From JBCCGL01 sp039029275 (GTDB taxonomy: Bacteria > Pseudomonadota > Gammaproteobacteria > JBCCGL01), in assembly GCA_039029275.1 (NCBI GenBank), contig JBCCGL010000005.1:62001-126000 (forward strand): 64,000 bases of DNA, in the 5' to 3' direction. Shown piece after piece: positions 1-8,717 of this stretch. Numbering within the stretch: the stretch's first letter is position 1; each line of letters opens with the position of its first letter. A program made the translations under genes and the position numbers. A model generated the notes under the pieces. The model had not been told where the DNA came from. It did not search any database and saw only the letters and a list, made by a program, of their open reading frames with translations.

Positions 1-3000
1 CTTCCGCTGATGTATTAACCCCGTCAGAGACCGTCACACCGAGTGAGTAACTCGGGGTTGAAGAGAAATCCAGGGCCGAACTGGTTTGCACGGTAATTTC
101 ACCGGTGGAGGCGTTTATCTGAAACGCACTACCGGTATTGCCGCTTTCAATTGTCCAGTCACTGAATGACGCACTGTCAGCATCGGTCGCCGCAACAGTG
201 CCCACTGTAGTTCCGTTACCCGCGTTTTCGTCGACATCCAGCGTCGCTGCAGTCACCACCGGCGCGACGTCGTTTACATTGCTGACATTGACCGTAACCG
301 CCGCGGCCGACGACGTGTTCACGCCGTCAGATACGGTGACCTGCAGATTGAACGTTTGCGTGACTTCGAAATCGAGCTGCGATGAATTATTGACTCGGAT
401 AGTCGCGTTGTTGGTACCCGTGTTTCCAGAGATACTGAACGCGCCGCCGGTGTTCCCCGACGTAATGGTCCAACCGCTAAACGTAGTCCCCGAATCCGCA
501 TCTGTTGCCGATACGGTTCCTACTGATGTGCTGTTGGCCGAGTTCTCGGCGATACCGAGCGTTGTCGGAGTAACCACCGGCGTGGAGTCGTTGACATCCG
601 TCACCACAACCGAAACGGTCGCCGTATCGGTTAACCCACCGCTGTCTTGCATCGTGTAGCTAAACGTTTCGGTTCCGACAAAATCGGCGGCTGGCGTGTA
701 AGTGATGGTGTTATTCACACCTGAACCGCTTAGAACTGCGGTACCGCCATTGTTGGTCGCTCCTACGGCGGTAATCTCTTTGGTATCGCCTGTATCGACA
801 TCTGTATCGTTTGCCAGAACATTAAGCGAGTTATTTGAGCTGTCCTCCGCGACGCTAAACCCTGCACCGCTGTCATTATTCGCAACAGGTTGATCATTGA
901 CAGATGTCACCGTCACAGTGACGGTTGCCGTATCCGTCAACCCGGCGGCATCGCGCATTGTGTAGGTAAACGTCTCCGTACCAAAAAAGTTCGCCGCAGG
1001 GGTGTAGCTGATCGTGTTGTTTACACCAGCGACAAAAGTGGCTGTGCCGCCATTGTTTGTCGCCCCTACTGCGGTAATCTCTTTGGTATCACCCACGTCA
1101 ATATCAGTGTCATTAGCCAACGCGTCCAGCGCGGTGGTGCCGCTATCTTCAGCGACGGTAAACCCAACTCCACTATCATTCACTGCGACCGGCGGATCGT
1201 TTACCTGAGTGACCGTGACGCTGACAGTTGCCGTATCCGTCAACCCGGCCGCATCACGCATTGTGTACGTAAACGTCTCGGTGCCAACAAAGTCCGCCGC
1301 CGGCGTGTAGCTAATCGTGTTGTTCACACCGGCAACAAAAGTGGCTGTGCCGCCGTTACTTGTCGCACCTACCGCAGTAATCTCTTTGGTATCGCCCGCG
1401 TCAACGTCGGTGTCGTTTGCCAGCACATCAAGGGAATTGTTGGTGCTGTCCTCAGCCACAGCGAACCCGACCCCGCTGTCATCAACCGCGACCGGTGGAT
1501 CGTTGACCGCAGTAACCGTAACGGAGACTGTTGCCGTATCCGTTGCTCCGGCTGAGTCTCGCATGGTGTAGGTAAACGTCTCAGTGCCGGCGAAATCAGC
1601 AGCGGGCGTATAGCTGATGGTGTTATTTACACCCGCGATAAATGTGGCTGTGCCGCCGTTACTCGTTGCGCCGACGGCGATAATCTCTTTGGTATCGCCC
1701 ACATCAACGTCGGTGTCATTGGCGAGTACATCGAGGATATTGCCCGCACTGTCTTCCACGACCGTAAAGCCGACCCCACTGTCGTCATTCGCGATCGGCA
1801 TATCGTTCACTGCGGTGATATTCAACGTGATGGCCTGATCGGAAAAATTAACGTGTCCCGGCGCACCTGACGCACCCTCATCGATCGCCCGAATTGTTAC
1901 GCCAAAGGAACCGAATACGTTGTCAGCGGGCGTGTAGGTTAAATCACCGTTAACAGGATTCACGCTCGGCTGCACTGAAAATTGAGCCGCATCGTCGGGG
2001 ATCGCCTGGTATGCCAACGTATCATCAACGCCGTCCGCATCGCCATCACTCGCCGTGAGAACGCCAACCAAACCCGCCTGCAAACCCGCTGTATCTTCGT
2101 TACTCGCAATTGGAGTGCTCACGGAAAAGACCGGCGCATCGTTGATCGGAGTGACGTTGATGGTGGCCGCAACTTCAACATCCAGAAATCCGTCAGACAG
2201 GAAATATCGAAATGAATCGGTTAATTCATCTGAGCCGTTGTGATCATACGTAAAGGTGCCATCGTTATTCAGCGAGAATGTGCCGTAGAGCGGCTCGGTA
2301 CCGGGGACAAGCGCGACACCCAAAGTATCGGGGGTTTCGGCGTCGGTATCGTTGTCCAGAACATTTCCGGAAATTGACGACCCACTCACACCAATGTTGC
2401 CCTCGTTGACGCTATACGCGTCGGCACCACCAACGGGCGCATCGTTGACGTCGTCTACTGCAAATGTGATTGTGCCAAAGCTCGCGTTGACTCCGTCGAA
2501 AGCGCGGAACTCGAATGAGTCGGACGTGGTTTCGCTGCCGTCGTGTGTGTAGGTGATGATGCCGCCCGAGTCGACCGTGACACTGCCGTTGACTGCCTGG
2601 CGAGAAATCGTGATGTCGATCGACTCGGCATTGGTGATGTCCTCATCATCACTGACAAGATCCGGCAACGCGTCAAACACAATTTCGTTATCGTATACCT
2701 GCGTGGCACCCTCAACCGCGAAGTAGGGGCTCGGGGTTGTAATGACGGGCGCATCGTTAATCGAATTCAAACAAACAAACTGGGTGTTGGTGGATTCCCC
2801 ACCGTCGTTATCGCGAACCAGTACCGAATACCGCAAGCCAATCGGCTGCGTCATTGGCGGTGCGGTCACGGTTAGCACGCCGGGATTTTCGACATCAGGC
2901 GTCTCGACGAGATCTTGCTCAATCGTCTGAAACACCGAGAAATCGAAGTCGGTGACGTCACTCGGCAGAACGCGGCCGTCCAGCACCGTGGCGGCCAGAC

Positions 3001-3277
3001 TGAGATCAAAATCGTCCGCGCACTCCGGAACTGTTGTGCCGCCCTGACCAATTAGCTCCAGTCTGTAGAGCTCGATATTACCGTCCGAATCCGACACTCC
3101 AGTGAGATCGATGGTGACGGTTTCTTGTTCGTCGTAAGACAGGGTGGGTAAATCCGGCACTACAGGTTCGTCATTCCCTTGCCGGCCGCCGGAATCGACC
3201 CACCCGCAACCGGAAATAAGCAAGAGCGATCCCGCAAATAGAATTTCCTTGAAAATCAATGGGGAATGTCTATTCAT
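1..3277 (-). CDS. Giant cadherin-like repeat lipoprotein (C-terminus beyond left edge)
   Basis: Reading the minus strand from ATG at 3277 gives 1092 codons with no stop before the window ends, so the C-terminus is missing. The N-terminus is a lipoprotein signal with lipobox Leu-Ile-Ser-Gly before Cys24, which predicts a lipid-anchored outer-membrane protein. It is followed by several immunoglobulin/cadherin-like domains with recurring 'VNDAPV' linkers, four near-identical domains of about 101 residues rich in DxDxD acidic pairs (588-1802), and then classical cadherin-type units with 'SDGVNTS' and 'LDF' motifs (1-587). Such tandem beta-sandwich proteins usually act in calcium-dependent surface adhesion or biofilm formation. 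Secretion partners cannot be assigned because the downstream side is outside the window. Plus-strand open frames here are antisense to the repeats. I am confident that it is a gene and only moderately confident of an adhesin role. Confidence 0.88.
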   Translation of the reverse strand, partial: MNRHSPLIFKEILFAGSLLLISGCGWVDSGGRQGNDEPVVPDLPTLSYDEQETVTIDLTGVSDSDGNIELYRLELIGQGGTTVPECADDFDLSLAATVLDGRVLPSDVTDFDFSVFQTIEQDLVETPDVENPGVLTVTAPPMTQPIGLRYSVLVRDNDGGESTNTQFVCLNSINDAPVITTPSPYFAVEGATQVYDNEIVFDALPDLVSDDEDITNAESIDITISRQAVNGSVTVDSGGIITYTHDGSETTSDSFEFRAFDGVNASFGTITFAVDDVNDAPVGGADAYSVNEGNIGVSGSSISGNVLDNDTDAETPDTLGVALVPGTEPLYGTFSLNNDGTFTYDHNGSDELTDSFRYFLSDGFLDVEVAATINVTPINDAPVFSVSTPIASNEDTAGLQAGLVGVLTASDGDADGVDDTLAYQAIPDDAAQFSVQPSVNPVNGDLTYTPADNVFGSFGVTIRAIDEGASGAPGHVNFSDQAITLNITAVNDMPIANDDSGVGFTVVEDSAGNILDVLANDTDVDVGDTKEIIAVGATSNGGTATFIAGVNNTISYTPAADFAGTETFTYTMRDSAGATDTATVSVTVTAVNDPPVAVDDSGVGFAVAEDSTNNSLDVLANDTDVDAGDTKEITAVGATSNGGTATFVAGVNNTISYTPAADFVGTETFTYTMRDAAGLTDTATVSVTVTQVNDPPVAVNDSGVGFTVAEDSGTTALDALANDTDIDVGDTKEITAVGATNNGGTATFVAGVNNTISYTPAANFFGTETFTYTMRDAAGLTDTATVTVTVTSVNDQPVANNDSGAGFSVAEDSSNNSLNVLANDTDVDTGDTKEITAVGATNNGGTAVLSGSGVNNTITYTPAADFVGTETFSYTMQDSGGLTDTATVSVVVTDVNDSTPVVTPTTLGIAENSANSTSVGTVSATDADSGTTFSGWTITSGNTGGAFSISGNTGTNNATIRVNNSSQLDFEVTQTFNLQVTVSDGVNTSSAAAVTVNVSNVNDVAPVVTAATLDVDENAGNGTTVGTVAATDADSASFSDWTIESGNTGSAFQINASTGEITVQTSSALDFSSTPSYSLGVTVSDGVNTSAE
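588..1802 (-). repeat. Four tandem about 303-306 bp coding repeats (cadherin-like domains)
   Basis: Four head-to-tail units lie at 588-893 (306 bp), 894-1196, 1197-1499 and 1500-1802 (303 bp each). Each encodes a domain running from 'NDxPVA-DDSG' through 'LANDTDVD' and 'ISYTPAADF' to 'TDTATVSV'. Units are similar at DNA level, and all lengths are multiples of three, so unit gain or loss would keep the frame. Confidence 0.9.
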
Positions 3278-3429
3278 AGTGTTTTAAGCGGCTGTAACTG
3301 CGTCACACCGGCTTGTCGCGAAGCGTTTAACAAGCGCGAATGGTATTGCAGCGTTATAGCGTATTCTGCGAACCAGAGCCGTTAATACAGCCGGTAAGAA
3401 ACCGTTTATCTGGTTTGTGAACCGATTCC

Positions 3430-4491
3430 TTATTTGACATATTTAAGCGCTAATTCACGCATCATTTTCTTGCGTACCGACGGTCGCAGCGAGCCCACCC
3501 TCTCCGCCTCACGGTAAAACGCTGGAAAATCTCCACTGTCTGCAAACATCACAGCAAACGCGGGCACCCAATCGTAATAGGTCGAGATTCCCGCAAGGTG
3601 CGCGTTATTGAGGTCGCGATCGAACCACGCGTCATAGTCAGGGATGTTTCCCCAGGATTCGCGAAGACGGGCATAGTCTTTATTTAACTCGTTGAATACT
3701 TGAATTTTTTTTGCGCGCTTGACTGTCGTCGAAGCCGCGCTGGTGTACACCTGAGTCAACCTGGATTGGGTATTTTTCAAGAGTTTCAGAAACTGCAAAA
3801 AACGTGCATTACGCAGCCGAAAACGGACGATCTGATCGGACCGGTTTGTACTCGCCAGCCACTGCTCTACCCCTGTGTCGGCAACAAATGTCGCAAACGC
3901 CTCATTGAAGGCAGAACTATCACTTACGTAGAGCTTCTGATGCGCAAGTTCGTGAAAGATCACCCGGGCCAGCGAAATTGAGCTTCCACCCAGCATGGTG
4001 TTGAGCACCGGGTCATCGAACCAGCCGAGCGTTGAGTAGGCGCTTGCGCCCAGTACGGTAACATCGTAACCACGATCACGGAGCTGGCGCGCAAACACCT
4101 CTGCCGATTCCTCCTTGTAGTACCCGCGATAATTGACGCAGCCGGCGATCCAGAAACACCAAGCTTTTGGCTGCAGCGACAGTTCCGGGGTGGCGACAAC
4201 ATTCCAGGTCACGAAGTCGCGATCGAGATCGGCATAGCTGCGGTAACTGCCATTATCGGGCAACAGCAACTCGGTCATCGCGAATTCACGAATCTCCTCA
4301 ACCGCTTCAAGCTGGCTGCGCAATTGGGGCGCAATTGATTGATCTGTCAGCAGTTCGTCGATCGGTTCGCGCGCGTCAAGCAACCGCAAATGCCCGTCCA
4401 GCATTTGCTTGTAGTAACCGACGGAGGCGCATGAAGCGACGGAAACGCCCGTTATTAGTAGTAGAATGACGCGCAACAACCGCTCGCTCAT
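3430..4491 (-). CDS. Predicted aminopeptidase, lipoprotein (Aminopep/COG4324 family)
   Basis: The motif HELAHQKLYV followed by 'FNEAFATFVAD' is a gluzincin-type zinc site (HExxH plus a downstream Glu) and is the hallmark of the putative aminopeptidase family PF10023. The ATG at 4491 gives a short signal peptide ending in a lipobox (Val-Ala-Ser-Cys). An in-frame ATG at 4518 would add nine residues and overlap the divergent cca start, so 4491 is preferred. The protein is likely anchored in the periplasm and faces cell-wall or peptide substrates; actual peptidase activity is not established for most of the family. Its start lies about 20 bp from that of cca on the other strand. Confidence 0.82.
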   Translation of the reverse strand: MSERLLRVILLLITGVSVASCASVGYYKQMLDGHLRLLDAREPIDELLTDQSIAPQLRSQLEAVEEIREFAMTELLLPDNGSYRSYADLDRDFVTWNVVATPELSLQPKAWCFWIAGCVNYRGYYKEESAEVFARQLRDRGYDVTVLGASAYSTLGWFDDPVLNTMLGGSSISLARVIFHELAHQKLYVSDSSAFNEAFATFVADTGVEQWLASTNRSDQIVRFRLRNARFLQFLKLLKNTQSRLTQVYTSAASTTVKRAKKIQVFNELNKDYARLRESWGNIPDYDAWFDRDLNNAHLAGISTYYDWVPAFAVMFADSGDFPAFYREAERVGSLRPSVRKKMMRELALKYVK

Positions 4492-4509
4492 CTCAATCGC
4501 TTGGCAACC

Positions 4510-5778
4510 GTGAATCATCCCACTGATTTTAGCGCTTTACCCGACGCCGAGGTTTATCTGGTAGGCGGCGCCGTGCGCGATCAGCTATTGGACGTCGAAT
4601 TCAACGAGCGCGACTGGGTTGTCGTTGGCGCAACCGCGCAACAGATGCTTGACCTGAATTTCAGACAGGTCGGCAAGGACTTTCCGGTTTTTCTGCACCC
4701 CGACACCAATGAGGAATACGCGCTTGCCAGGACCGAACGCAAATCCGGCACCGGTTATCACGGTTTTTCGATTGACGCGAATGAAGGCGTCACGCTCGAG
4801 CAAGACCTGTTGCGCCGCGACCTTACGATCAATGCGATAGCGCGGAACGAACATGGCGAACTGATTGATCCATACGGCGGTGTGCGGGATCTGAAATCGA
4901 AAACGCTGCGCCATGTCTCCCCCGCATTTTCCGAGGATCCGCTGCGCGTGCTGCGTGTGGCGCGCTTCGCCGCCCGATTTAACTACCTTGGTTTTTCGGT
5001 TGCTGACGCAACGCTCGATTTGATGCGAGAGATTTCCGCCAGCGGCGAGCTGCTGGAGATTGCGCCAGAACGCGTCTGGCAGGAAACCCACCGCGCGCTG
5101 GACGAAGAAAGTCCGGTCACGTATTTTCGCGTGCTCCGCGAAGCCGGTGCGCTGCGTGTGCTATTTCCGGAAATTGAAAAGCTTTACGGCATTCCGCAAA
5201 CCAAACAATGGCACCCCGAGATCGATACCGGTGTACACAACGAAATGGCGCTGGAACAAGTCACTAAGCTCACGCCGGACGCGCGCGTGCGCTTTGCCGT
5301 GCTGTGTCACGATCTCGGAAAGGGCGAAACCCCCGCGCACATTTTGCCTTCGCATCACGGTCACGAAGAGATCAGCGCGGTGTTGACTGAAGCACTCTGT
5401 GGCCGACTGAAAACGCCGCGCGAGTTTCGCGAACTCGCCGTACACACCGCGCGCTATCACTTGCACTGCCACCGCGCGTTTGAACTCAAGCCGTCGACGA
5501 TCCTGAAAACCCTGATGGCGCTCGATACCCTGCGCAAGCCGGAACGCTTCGAGCAGTTCTTGATTGCCTGCGAAGCAGACGCGCGTGGACGCCTGGGTTT
5601 TGAAGATTCACCCTATCCACAGGCGGATTTTTTACGCGGCGCTCAGCAAGTGCTGGCCGATTCACAAAAAACCATTGCTGAACGCGCGAAGGCAAAACCC
5701 CAAAACATGGAGTCAGTCGCGCAGGACATTCGCCTAGCGGCGATCAAAACCTATTGCAACGCCAATCGTTCGAACTGA
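4510..5778 (+). CDS. cca: Multifunctional CCA-adding enzyme (tRNA nucleotidyltransferase, HD domain)
   Basis: Adds or repairs the CCA 3' end of tRNAs in the cytoplasm. The N-terminus carries the class II nucleotidyltransferase signature VYLVGGAVRDQLL with the ERDW metal site just after it, then RRDLTINAIA. The middle is the tRNA head/neck region, and a C-terminal HD phosphohydrolase domain shows VLCHDLGKGETP and HHGHEE. The HD domain is typical of the gammaproteobacterial multifunctional type. GTG at 4510 is used here; an in-frame TTG at 4501 is the other option, and no strong ribosome-binding site separates them. It is divergent from the aminopeptidase gene with almost no space between starts. 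Confidence 0.93.
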   Translation: MNHPTDFSALPDAEVYLVGGAVRDQLLDVEFNERDWVVVGATAQQMLDLNFRQVGKDFPVFLHPDTNEEYALARTERKSGTGYHGFSIDANEGVTLEQDLLRRDLTINAIARNEHGELIDPYGGVRDLKSKTLRHVSPAFSEDPLRVLRVARFAARFNYLGFSVADATLDLMREISASGELLEIAPERVWQETHRALDEESPVTYFRVLREAGALRVLFPEIEKLYGIPQTKQWHPEIDTGVHNEMALEQVTKLTPDARVRFAVLCHDLGKGETPAHILPSHHGHEEISAVLTEALCGRLKTPREFRELAVHTARYHLHCHRAFELKPSTILKTLMALDTLRKPERFEQFLIACEADARGRLGFEDSPYPQADFLRGAQQVLADSQKTIAERAKAKPQNMESVAQDIRLAAIKTYCNANRSN

Positions 5779-5811
5779 TTCGGCGACAAACTCTATCGCA
5801 GACCCTCTTTT

Positions 5812-6309
5812 ATGTTGAAATCACTGCTGGCACATTTGCCCGAGAAAACAAAAAACAATCTTAACGTGAGGCTTTTTGGCTTTTTCAAAGTGCCGCTTAT
5901 TTTTTTGGCAGGCGTGCGCGTGATCAGCGTCGATGCGGATCGTTGTGAGATCGTCGTGCCGTTCAAGCGGCGGAATAAAAATCACCTGAATAGCCTTTAC
6001 TTCGGCTCGCTGGGGATCGGCGCCGATGTCGCCGGTGGATTGATTGCGTCCTATCTAATCGAAAAGCAAAACCTGCGCATCAGCCTTGTTTTCAAAGATT
6101 TTACCGCGCAGTTTCTCAAGCGCGCGGAAGCCGACACGCACTTTATTTGCGAAGACGGCGATCGAGTTCAAGCGCTTATTAAGGCCGCGCACACCACAGG
6201 AGAGCGAGTCAACGATACAGTGCGTGTAGTCGCAACCACGCCGTCTGTTACAGGCGATGAGCCCGTCGCCGAGTTTGCCCTTACGCTTTCGCTAAAATCG
6301 AAAGAATAA
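5812..6309 (+). CDS. DUF4442 / hotdog-fold thioesterase-like protein
   Basis: A 165-residue protein resembling the DUF4442 branch of hotdog-fold proteins, related to PaaI/YiiD-like thioesterases. Typical features are the long N-terminal helix with hydrophobic patch, the 'NHLNSLYFGSLGIGADVAGG' stretch in which the hotdog central helix lies, and the C-terminal sheet ending in 'VAEFALTLSLKSK'. It may hydrolyse acyl-CoA or bind acyl groups; no catalytic residue can be fixed by eye. It sits 33 bp after cca on the same strand. Confidence 0.72.
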   Translation: MLKSLLAHLPEKTKNNLNVRLFGFFKVPLIFLAGVRVISVDADRCEIVVPFKRRNKNHLNSLYFGSLGIGADVAGGLIASYLIEKQNLRISLVFKDFTAQFLKRAEADTHFICEDGDRVQALIKAAHTTGERVNDTVRVVATTPSVTGDEPVAEFALTLSLKSKE

Positions 6310-6318
6310 GCGCAATAT

Positions 6319-7464
6319 TTAATTCGCGCGGTAAATTTCGGCGCTCGGGTCAAACGCCAACCATGCAAAGGCAAAGTGCACACCACCGTCGATCTGCTTG
6401 AGATGTTTGCCTTTCAGCGGCCCGTTTAGCGCGAGGCCGGTTGCGCCCCACTCGCTGCCGGTTTCCGTATCGGTGACTCGACCATTTTCGTAGACAAAAT
6501 TGAGGTTGCGGCCGTCGATTCGGCGATCAAACGCCGCGGCCGCCGGAATATCTCGCGAGTCGGCGATTCGGCTGCGATCCAGTGGCGAGCGCATGTTCCG
6601 ATGCGCAAACACCACCAACGGCGTTTCGACGAATTCGAGTGAAATAATCGGCGCATCGGCAACCGCTGAAAACGGAAACAGCAGCGTTTCATCCCCATCG
6701 ACGACACTCAGCACGCGCTCCATTGGCGGCAAACGGTTGTCGATTTTGCCGTCGAACAAAAACGGGGACTGATTGATATCGTCGTAGCCTGCGTAGGGGT
6801 TGCGGCCGTAGTCGCGCGAATACCCCGTATCGTTTGAGAGTACGTCCCCGCTGGGATACAGCGTGGTGAAATCCTCAAACGCAATAATTTGCGATGGAAT
6901 CTGCGTCAGCACTTCGCCGGTCATGTCGCCGACAATGGCCTCGCCGGTGAACTGCTGCCACCAGCTCTGGGTCTGGCGGTCATACATCACCATGTCAGAC
7001 AAGCGCAGACGACCGGTAGTGCCAAAATCGAGCACCACGCCGTCGTGCTTGCGGGCAAAGGCGATTGAGGCGTTGCACAGCGGGCAGAATGTTACCGAAA
7101 CAGGGGTGCCACCGAGGGTGTCGTTGACAATCTCGTGCCACGTCAAAATCTGGATCGGATAGGCGCGCGCGGTTTCACCAACTCGCAATGCGATTACCGG
7201 CTCGCGCGGGTGCAGCCAGTCCGCGGCATCGCTCTGACTGACAAACTTCGGCTCATCGATCGATGGGATGCCGTCTTTCGGTGGTCCGCCCGAGCGAATT
7301 TCAGACATCTCGACCGAGCGAATGTCGAAGTTTGTGTCATCCCATTCACCCGCAATTGCGCGCACCACCGGCGACACCTGCGGCCAAACGTAAACGACTG
7401 CGGCGCCCAATAAGACCAGCAGAGCCGCCAGGCGCAGCGATTTAAAAACGCGTTTATTCATCAC
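6319..7464 (-). CDS. DUF3179 domain-containing membrane-anchored protein
   Basis: A 381-residue protein with an N-terminal hydrophobic segment (about residues 8-28, signal anchor or signal peptide). The mature part matches the DUF3179 family: 'RAYPIQILTWHEIVNDTLGG', 'TFCPLCNASIAF' with the conserved CPLC pair, 'SWWQQFTGEA', and 'YSRDYGRNPYAGYDD'. The family is extracytoplasmic and of unknown function, common in marine bacteria and haloarchaea. Start codons ATG 7464 and ATG 7461 both overlap the end of the upstream creatininase-like gene, so the two are probably translationally coupled in the bluB operon. Confidence 0.85.
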   Translation of the reverse strand: MMNKRVFKSLRLAALLVLLGAAVVYVWPQVSPVVRAIAGEWDDTNFDIRSVEMSEIRSGGPPKDGIPSIDEPKFVSQSDAADWLHPREPVIALRVGETARAYPIQILTWHEIVNDTLGGTPVSVTFCPLCNASIAFARKHDGVVLDFGTTGRLRLSDMVMYDRQTQSWWQQFTGEAIVGDMTGEVLTQIPSQIIAFEDFTTLYPSGDVLSNDTGYSRDYGRNPYAGYDDINQSPFLFDGKIDNRLPPMERVLSVVDGDETLLFPFSAVADAPIISLEFVETPLVVFAHRNMRSPLDRSRIADSRDIPAAAAFDRRIDGRNLNFVYENGRVTDTETGSEWGATGLALNGPLKGKHLKQIDGGVHFAFAWLAFDPSAEIYRAN

Positions 7465-8203
7465 CCTTCTCCCGCCGAATCAAGCCCGAGATTTCGGCAC
7501 ACAGAGCTGTGACCATCGCGTCGGCGAGTTGTTCCCCTTTGCGCTCATTTGCCAGAGTTGCGTCCCCGTAAACCCCGCTGGGTGAGTACACGCCCTGCCC
7601 GCGCAGACGCGAGAGTCGCCCCTTGCCTGCGCTGCCGTCGGCCACTGCTTTATCCATGTCGACCACGTCGGGTGCGATGTGCAACATCAACGAGGTTTCG
7701 CGCTCGTCGGCGTGGGTACCGTGGGTCTGCTGAAAAAGATCGTCGGGCAAGGTCGCGTAGATCGACTCCAAACGCGAGAAATGAAGCTCGATTCCCTCTC
7801 GCTCAAGCTCGCGCGCGGACTGCGTCAATGGGCCTTCGGTCGAGACACCCGTATTGATGACAAAAAACACGGTCGGGCCAAATCTCGTCAAACTTCGGCA
7901 AACATCGATCAGCACGTCTCGCGCCGTATCATCCGACAAACTGATCGAACCAGGATATTCAACAAACGCCGGGTAGTAATGCAGGTTAAGCAGTGGCGCA
8001 ATGACCACCGGTAGACGCGCGCACACTTCTCGCGCCAGCCAATTTGCGGTGATCGCATCGTTGGACAACGGCAAGTGCGGGCCGTGCTCTTTGGCGGCAG
8101 CGCCCAGGGGAATCACAACGACTCGATCAGGGCTCAACCACTGCTCGGCCTCGAGCCAGGTGATGTGCTCAAGAAAAATGCCACCGCCCTCGGCGTTATT
8201 CAC
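7454..8203 (-). CDS. Creatininase family amidohydrolase
   Basis: About 249 residues of the creatininase family. It has the metal-site motifs 'PLGAAAKEHGPHLPLSNDAITA' (Glu and His ligands and the following Asp) and 'GTHADERETSLML', which corresponds to the conserved 'HAGExETS' segment. Family members hydrolyse creatinine or act in F420, riboflavin and mycofactocin metabolism, so the substrate is open. GTG at 8203 is chosen because the 8-base overlap with the end of the macrodomain gene (GTGAATAA) is a classic coupled start; upstream in-frame residues do not look like the family and lie inside the macrodomain gene. Confidence 0.82.
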   Translation of the reverse strand: MNNAEGGGIFLEHITWLEAEQWLSPDRVVVIPLGAAAKEHGPHLPLSNDAITANWLAREVCARLPVVIAPLLNLHYYPAFVEYPGSISLSDDTARDVLIDVCRSLTRFGPTVFFVINTGVSTEGPLTQSARELEREGIELHFSRLESIYATLPDDLFQQTHGTHADERETSLMLHIAPDVVDMDKAVADGSAGKGRLSRLRGQGVYSPSGVYGDATLANERKGEQLADAMVTALCAEISGLIRREKGDE

Positions 8204-8702
8204 GCGCGAGCACCCGTGTGTAGATGTCGAGCACGTCGTCGCTAAAACATGCGAAAGTGATGTCATCAAAAACCGGATATTGTGCTGCGTAGGCACGCAC
8301 CTCGCGAACCGCAATCTGCGTCGCCTGCTCGTGTGGATACCCGTAAACACCGCAGCTGATGGCGGGAAAAGCCAGGGTGCGGGCAGCGTAATCGTGCGCT
8401 AATCGCATCGACTCGCGGTAACACTCGGCGAGCAGCTCCGCTTCATTTTGACCCCCGCCGCGCCAAATCGGCCCGACCGTGTGGATCACCCATTTTGAAG
8501 GCAGATCGTACCCGGCCGTAATCCTGGCCCGACCGGTTTCACAGCCGCCGAGCGCACGACATGCCTCAAGCAGTTCTGGCCCCGCGGCGCGATGGATCGC
8601 GCCGTCGACACCGCCACCACCGAGCAGGGACTCGTTCGCTGCGTTGACAATGGCGTCAACCCCGAGCTTGGTAATGTCGACAACACGCGCTTGAACATGC
8701 AT
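8196..8702 (-). CDS. Macrodomain protein (YmdB-like ADP-ribose / O-acetyl-ADP-ribose hydrolase)
   Basis: A 168-residue single macrodomain. Motifs are 'VDAIVNAANESLLGGGGVDGAIHRAAG' (the adenine and ribose-binding loop with catalytic Asn/Asp) and 'AFPAISCGVYGYP' (the diphosphate loop). This is the YmdB/MacroD class that removes O-acetyl from OAADPR or mono-ADP-ribose from proteins. It sits 15 bp after bluB and overlaps the next gene, so it is part of a four-gene minus-strand unit. Why an ADP-ribose hydrolase is coupled to BluB, which consumes FMN, is unclear. Confidence 0.92.
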   Translation of the reverse strand: MHVQARVVDITKLGVDAIVNAANESLLGGGGVDGAIHRAAGPELLEACRALGGCETGRARITAGYDLPSKWVIHTVGPIWRGGGQNEAELLAECYRESMRLAHDYAARTLAFPAISCGVYGYPHEQATQIAVREVRAYAAQYPVFDDITFACFSDDVLDIYTRVLARE

Positions 8703-8717
8703 AGCGATTCAGGCTTG

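Noticed and set aside
588..1802. CRISPR array
   Set aside because: The repeats are about 303 bp coding units without spacers. No short direct-repeat/spacer pattern and no cas genes are seen anywhere.
138..2930. Many plus-strand open frames over the left-edge region
   Set aside because: They are antisense to the cadherin-like lipoprotein. The minus frame is continuous, has the lipoprotein signal and clear domain motifs, while plus-strand translations are low-complexity Val/Thr/Ser-rich.
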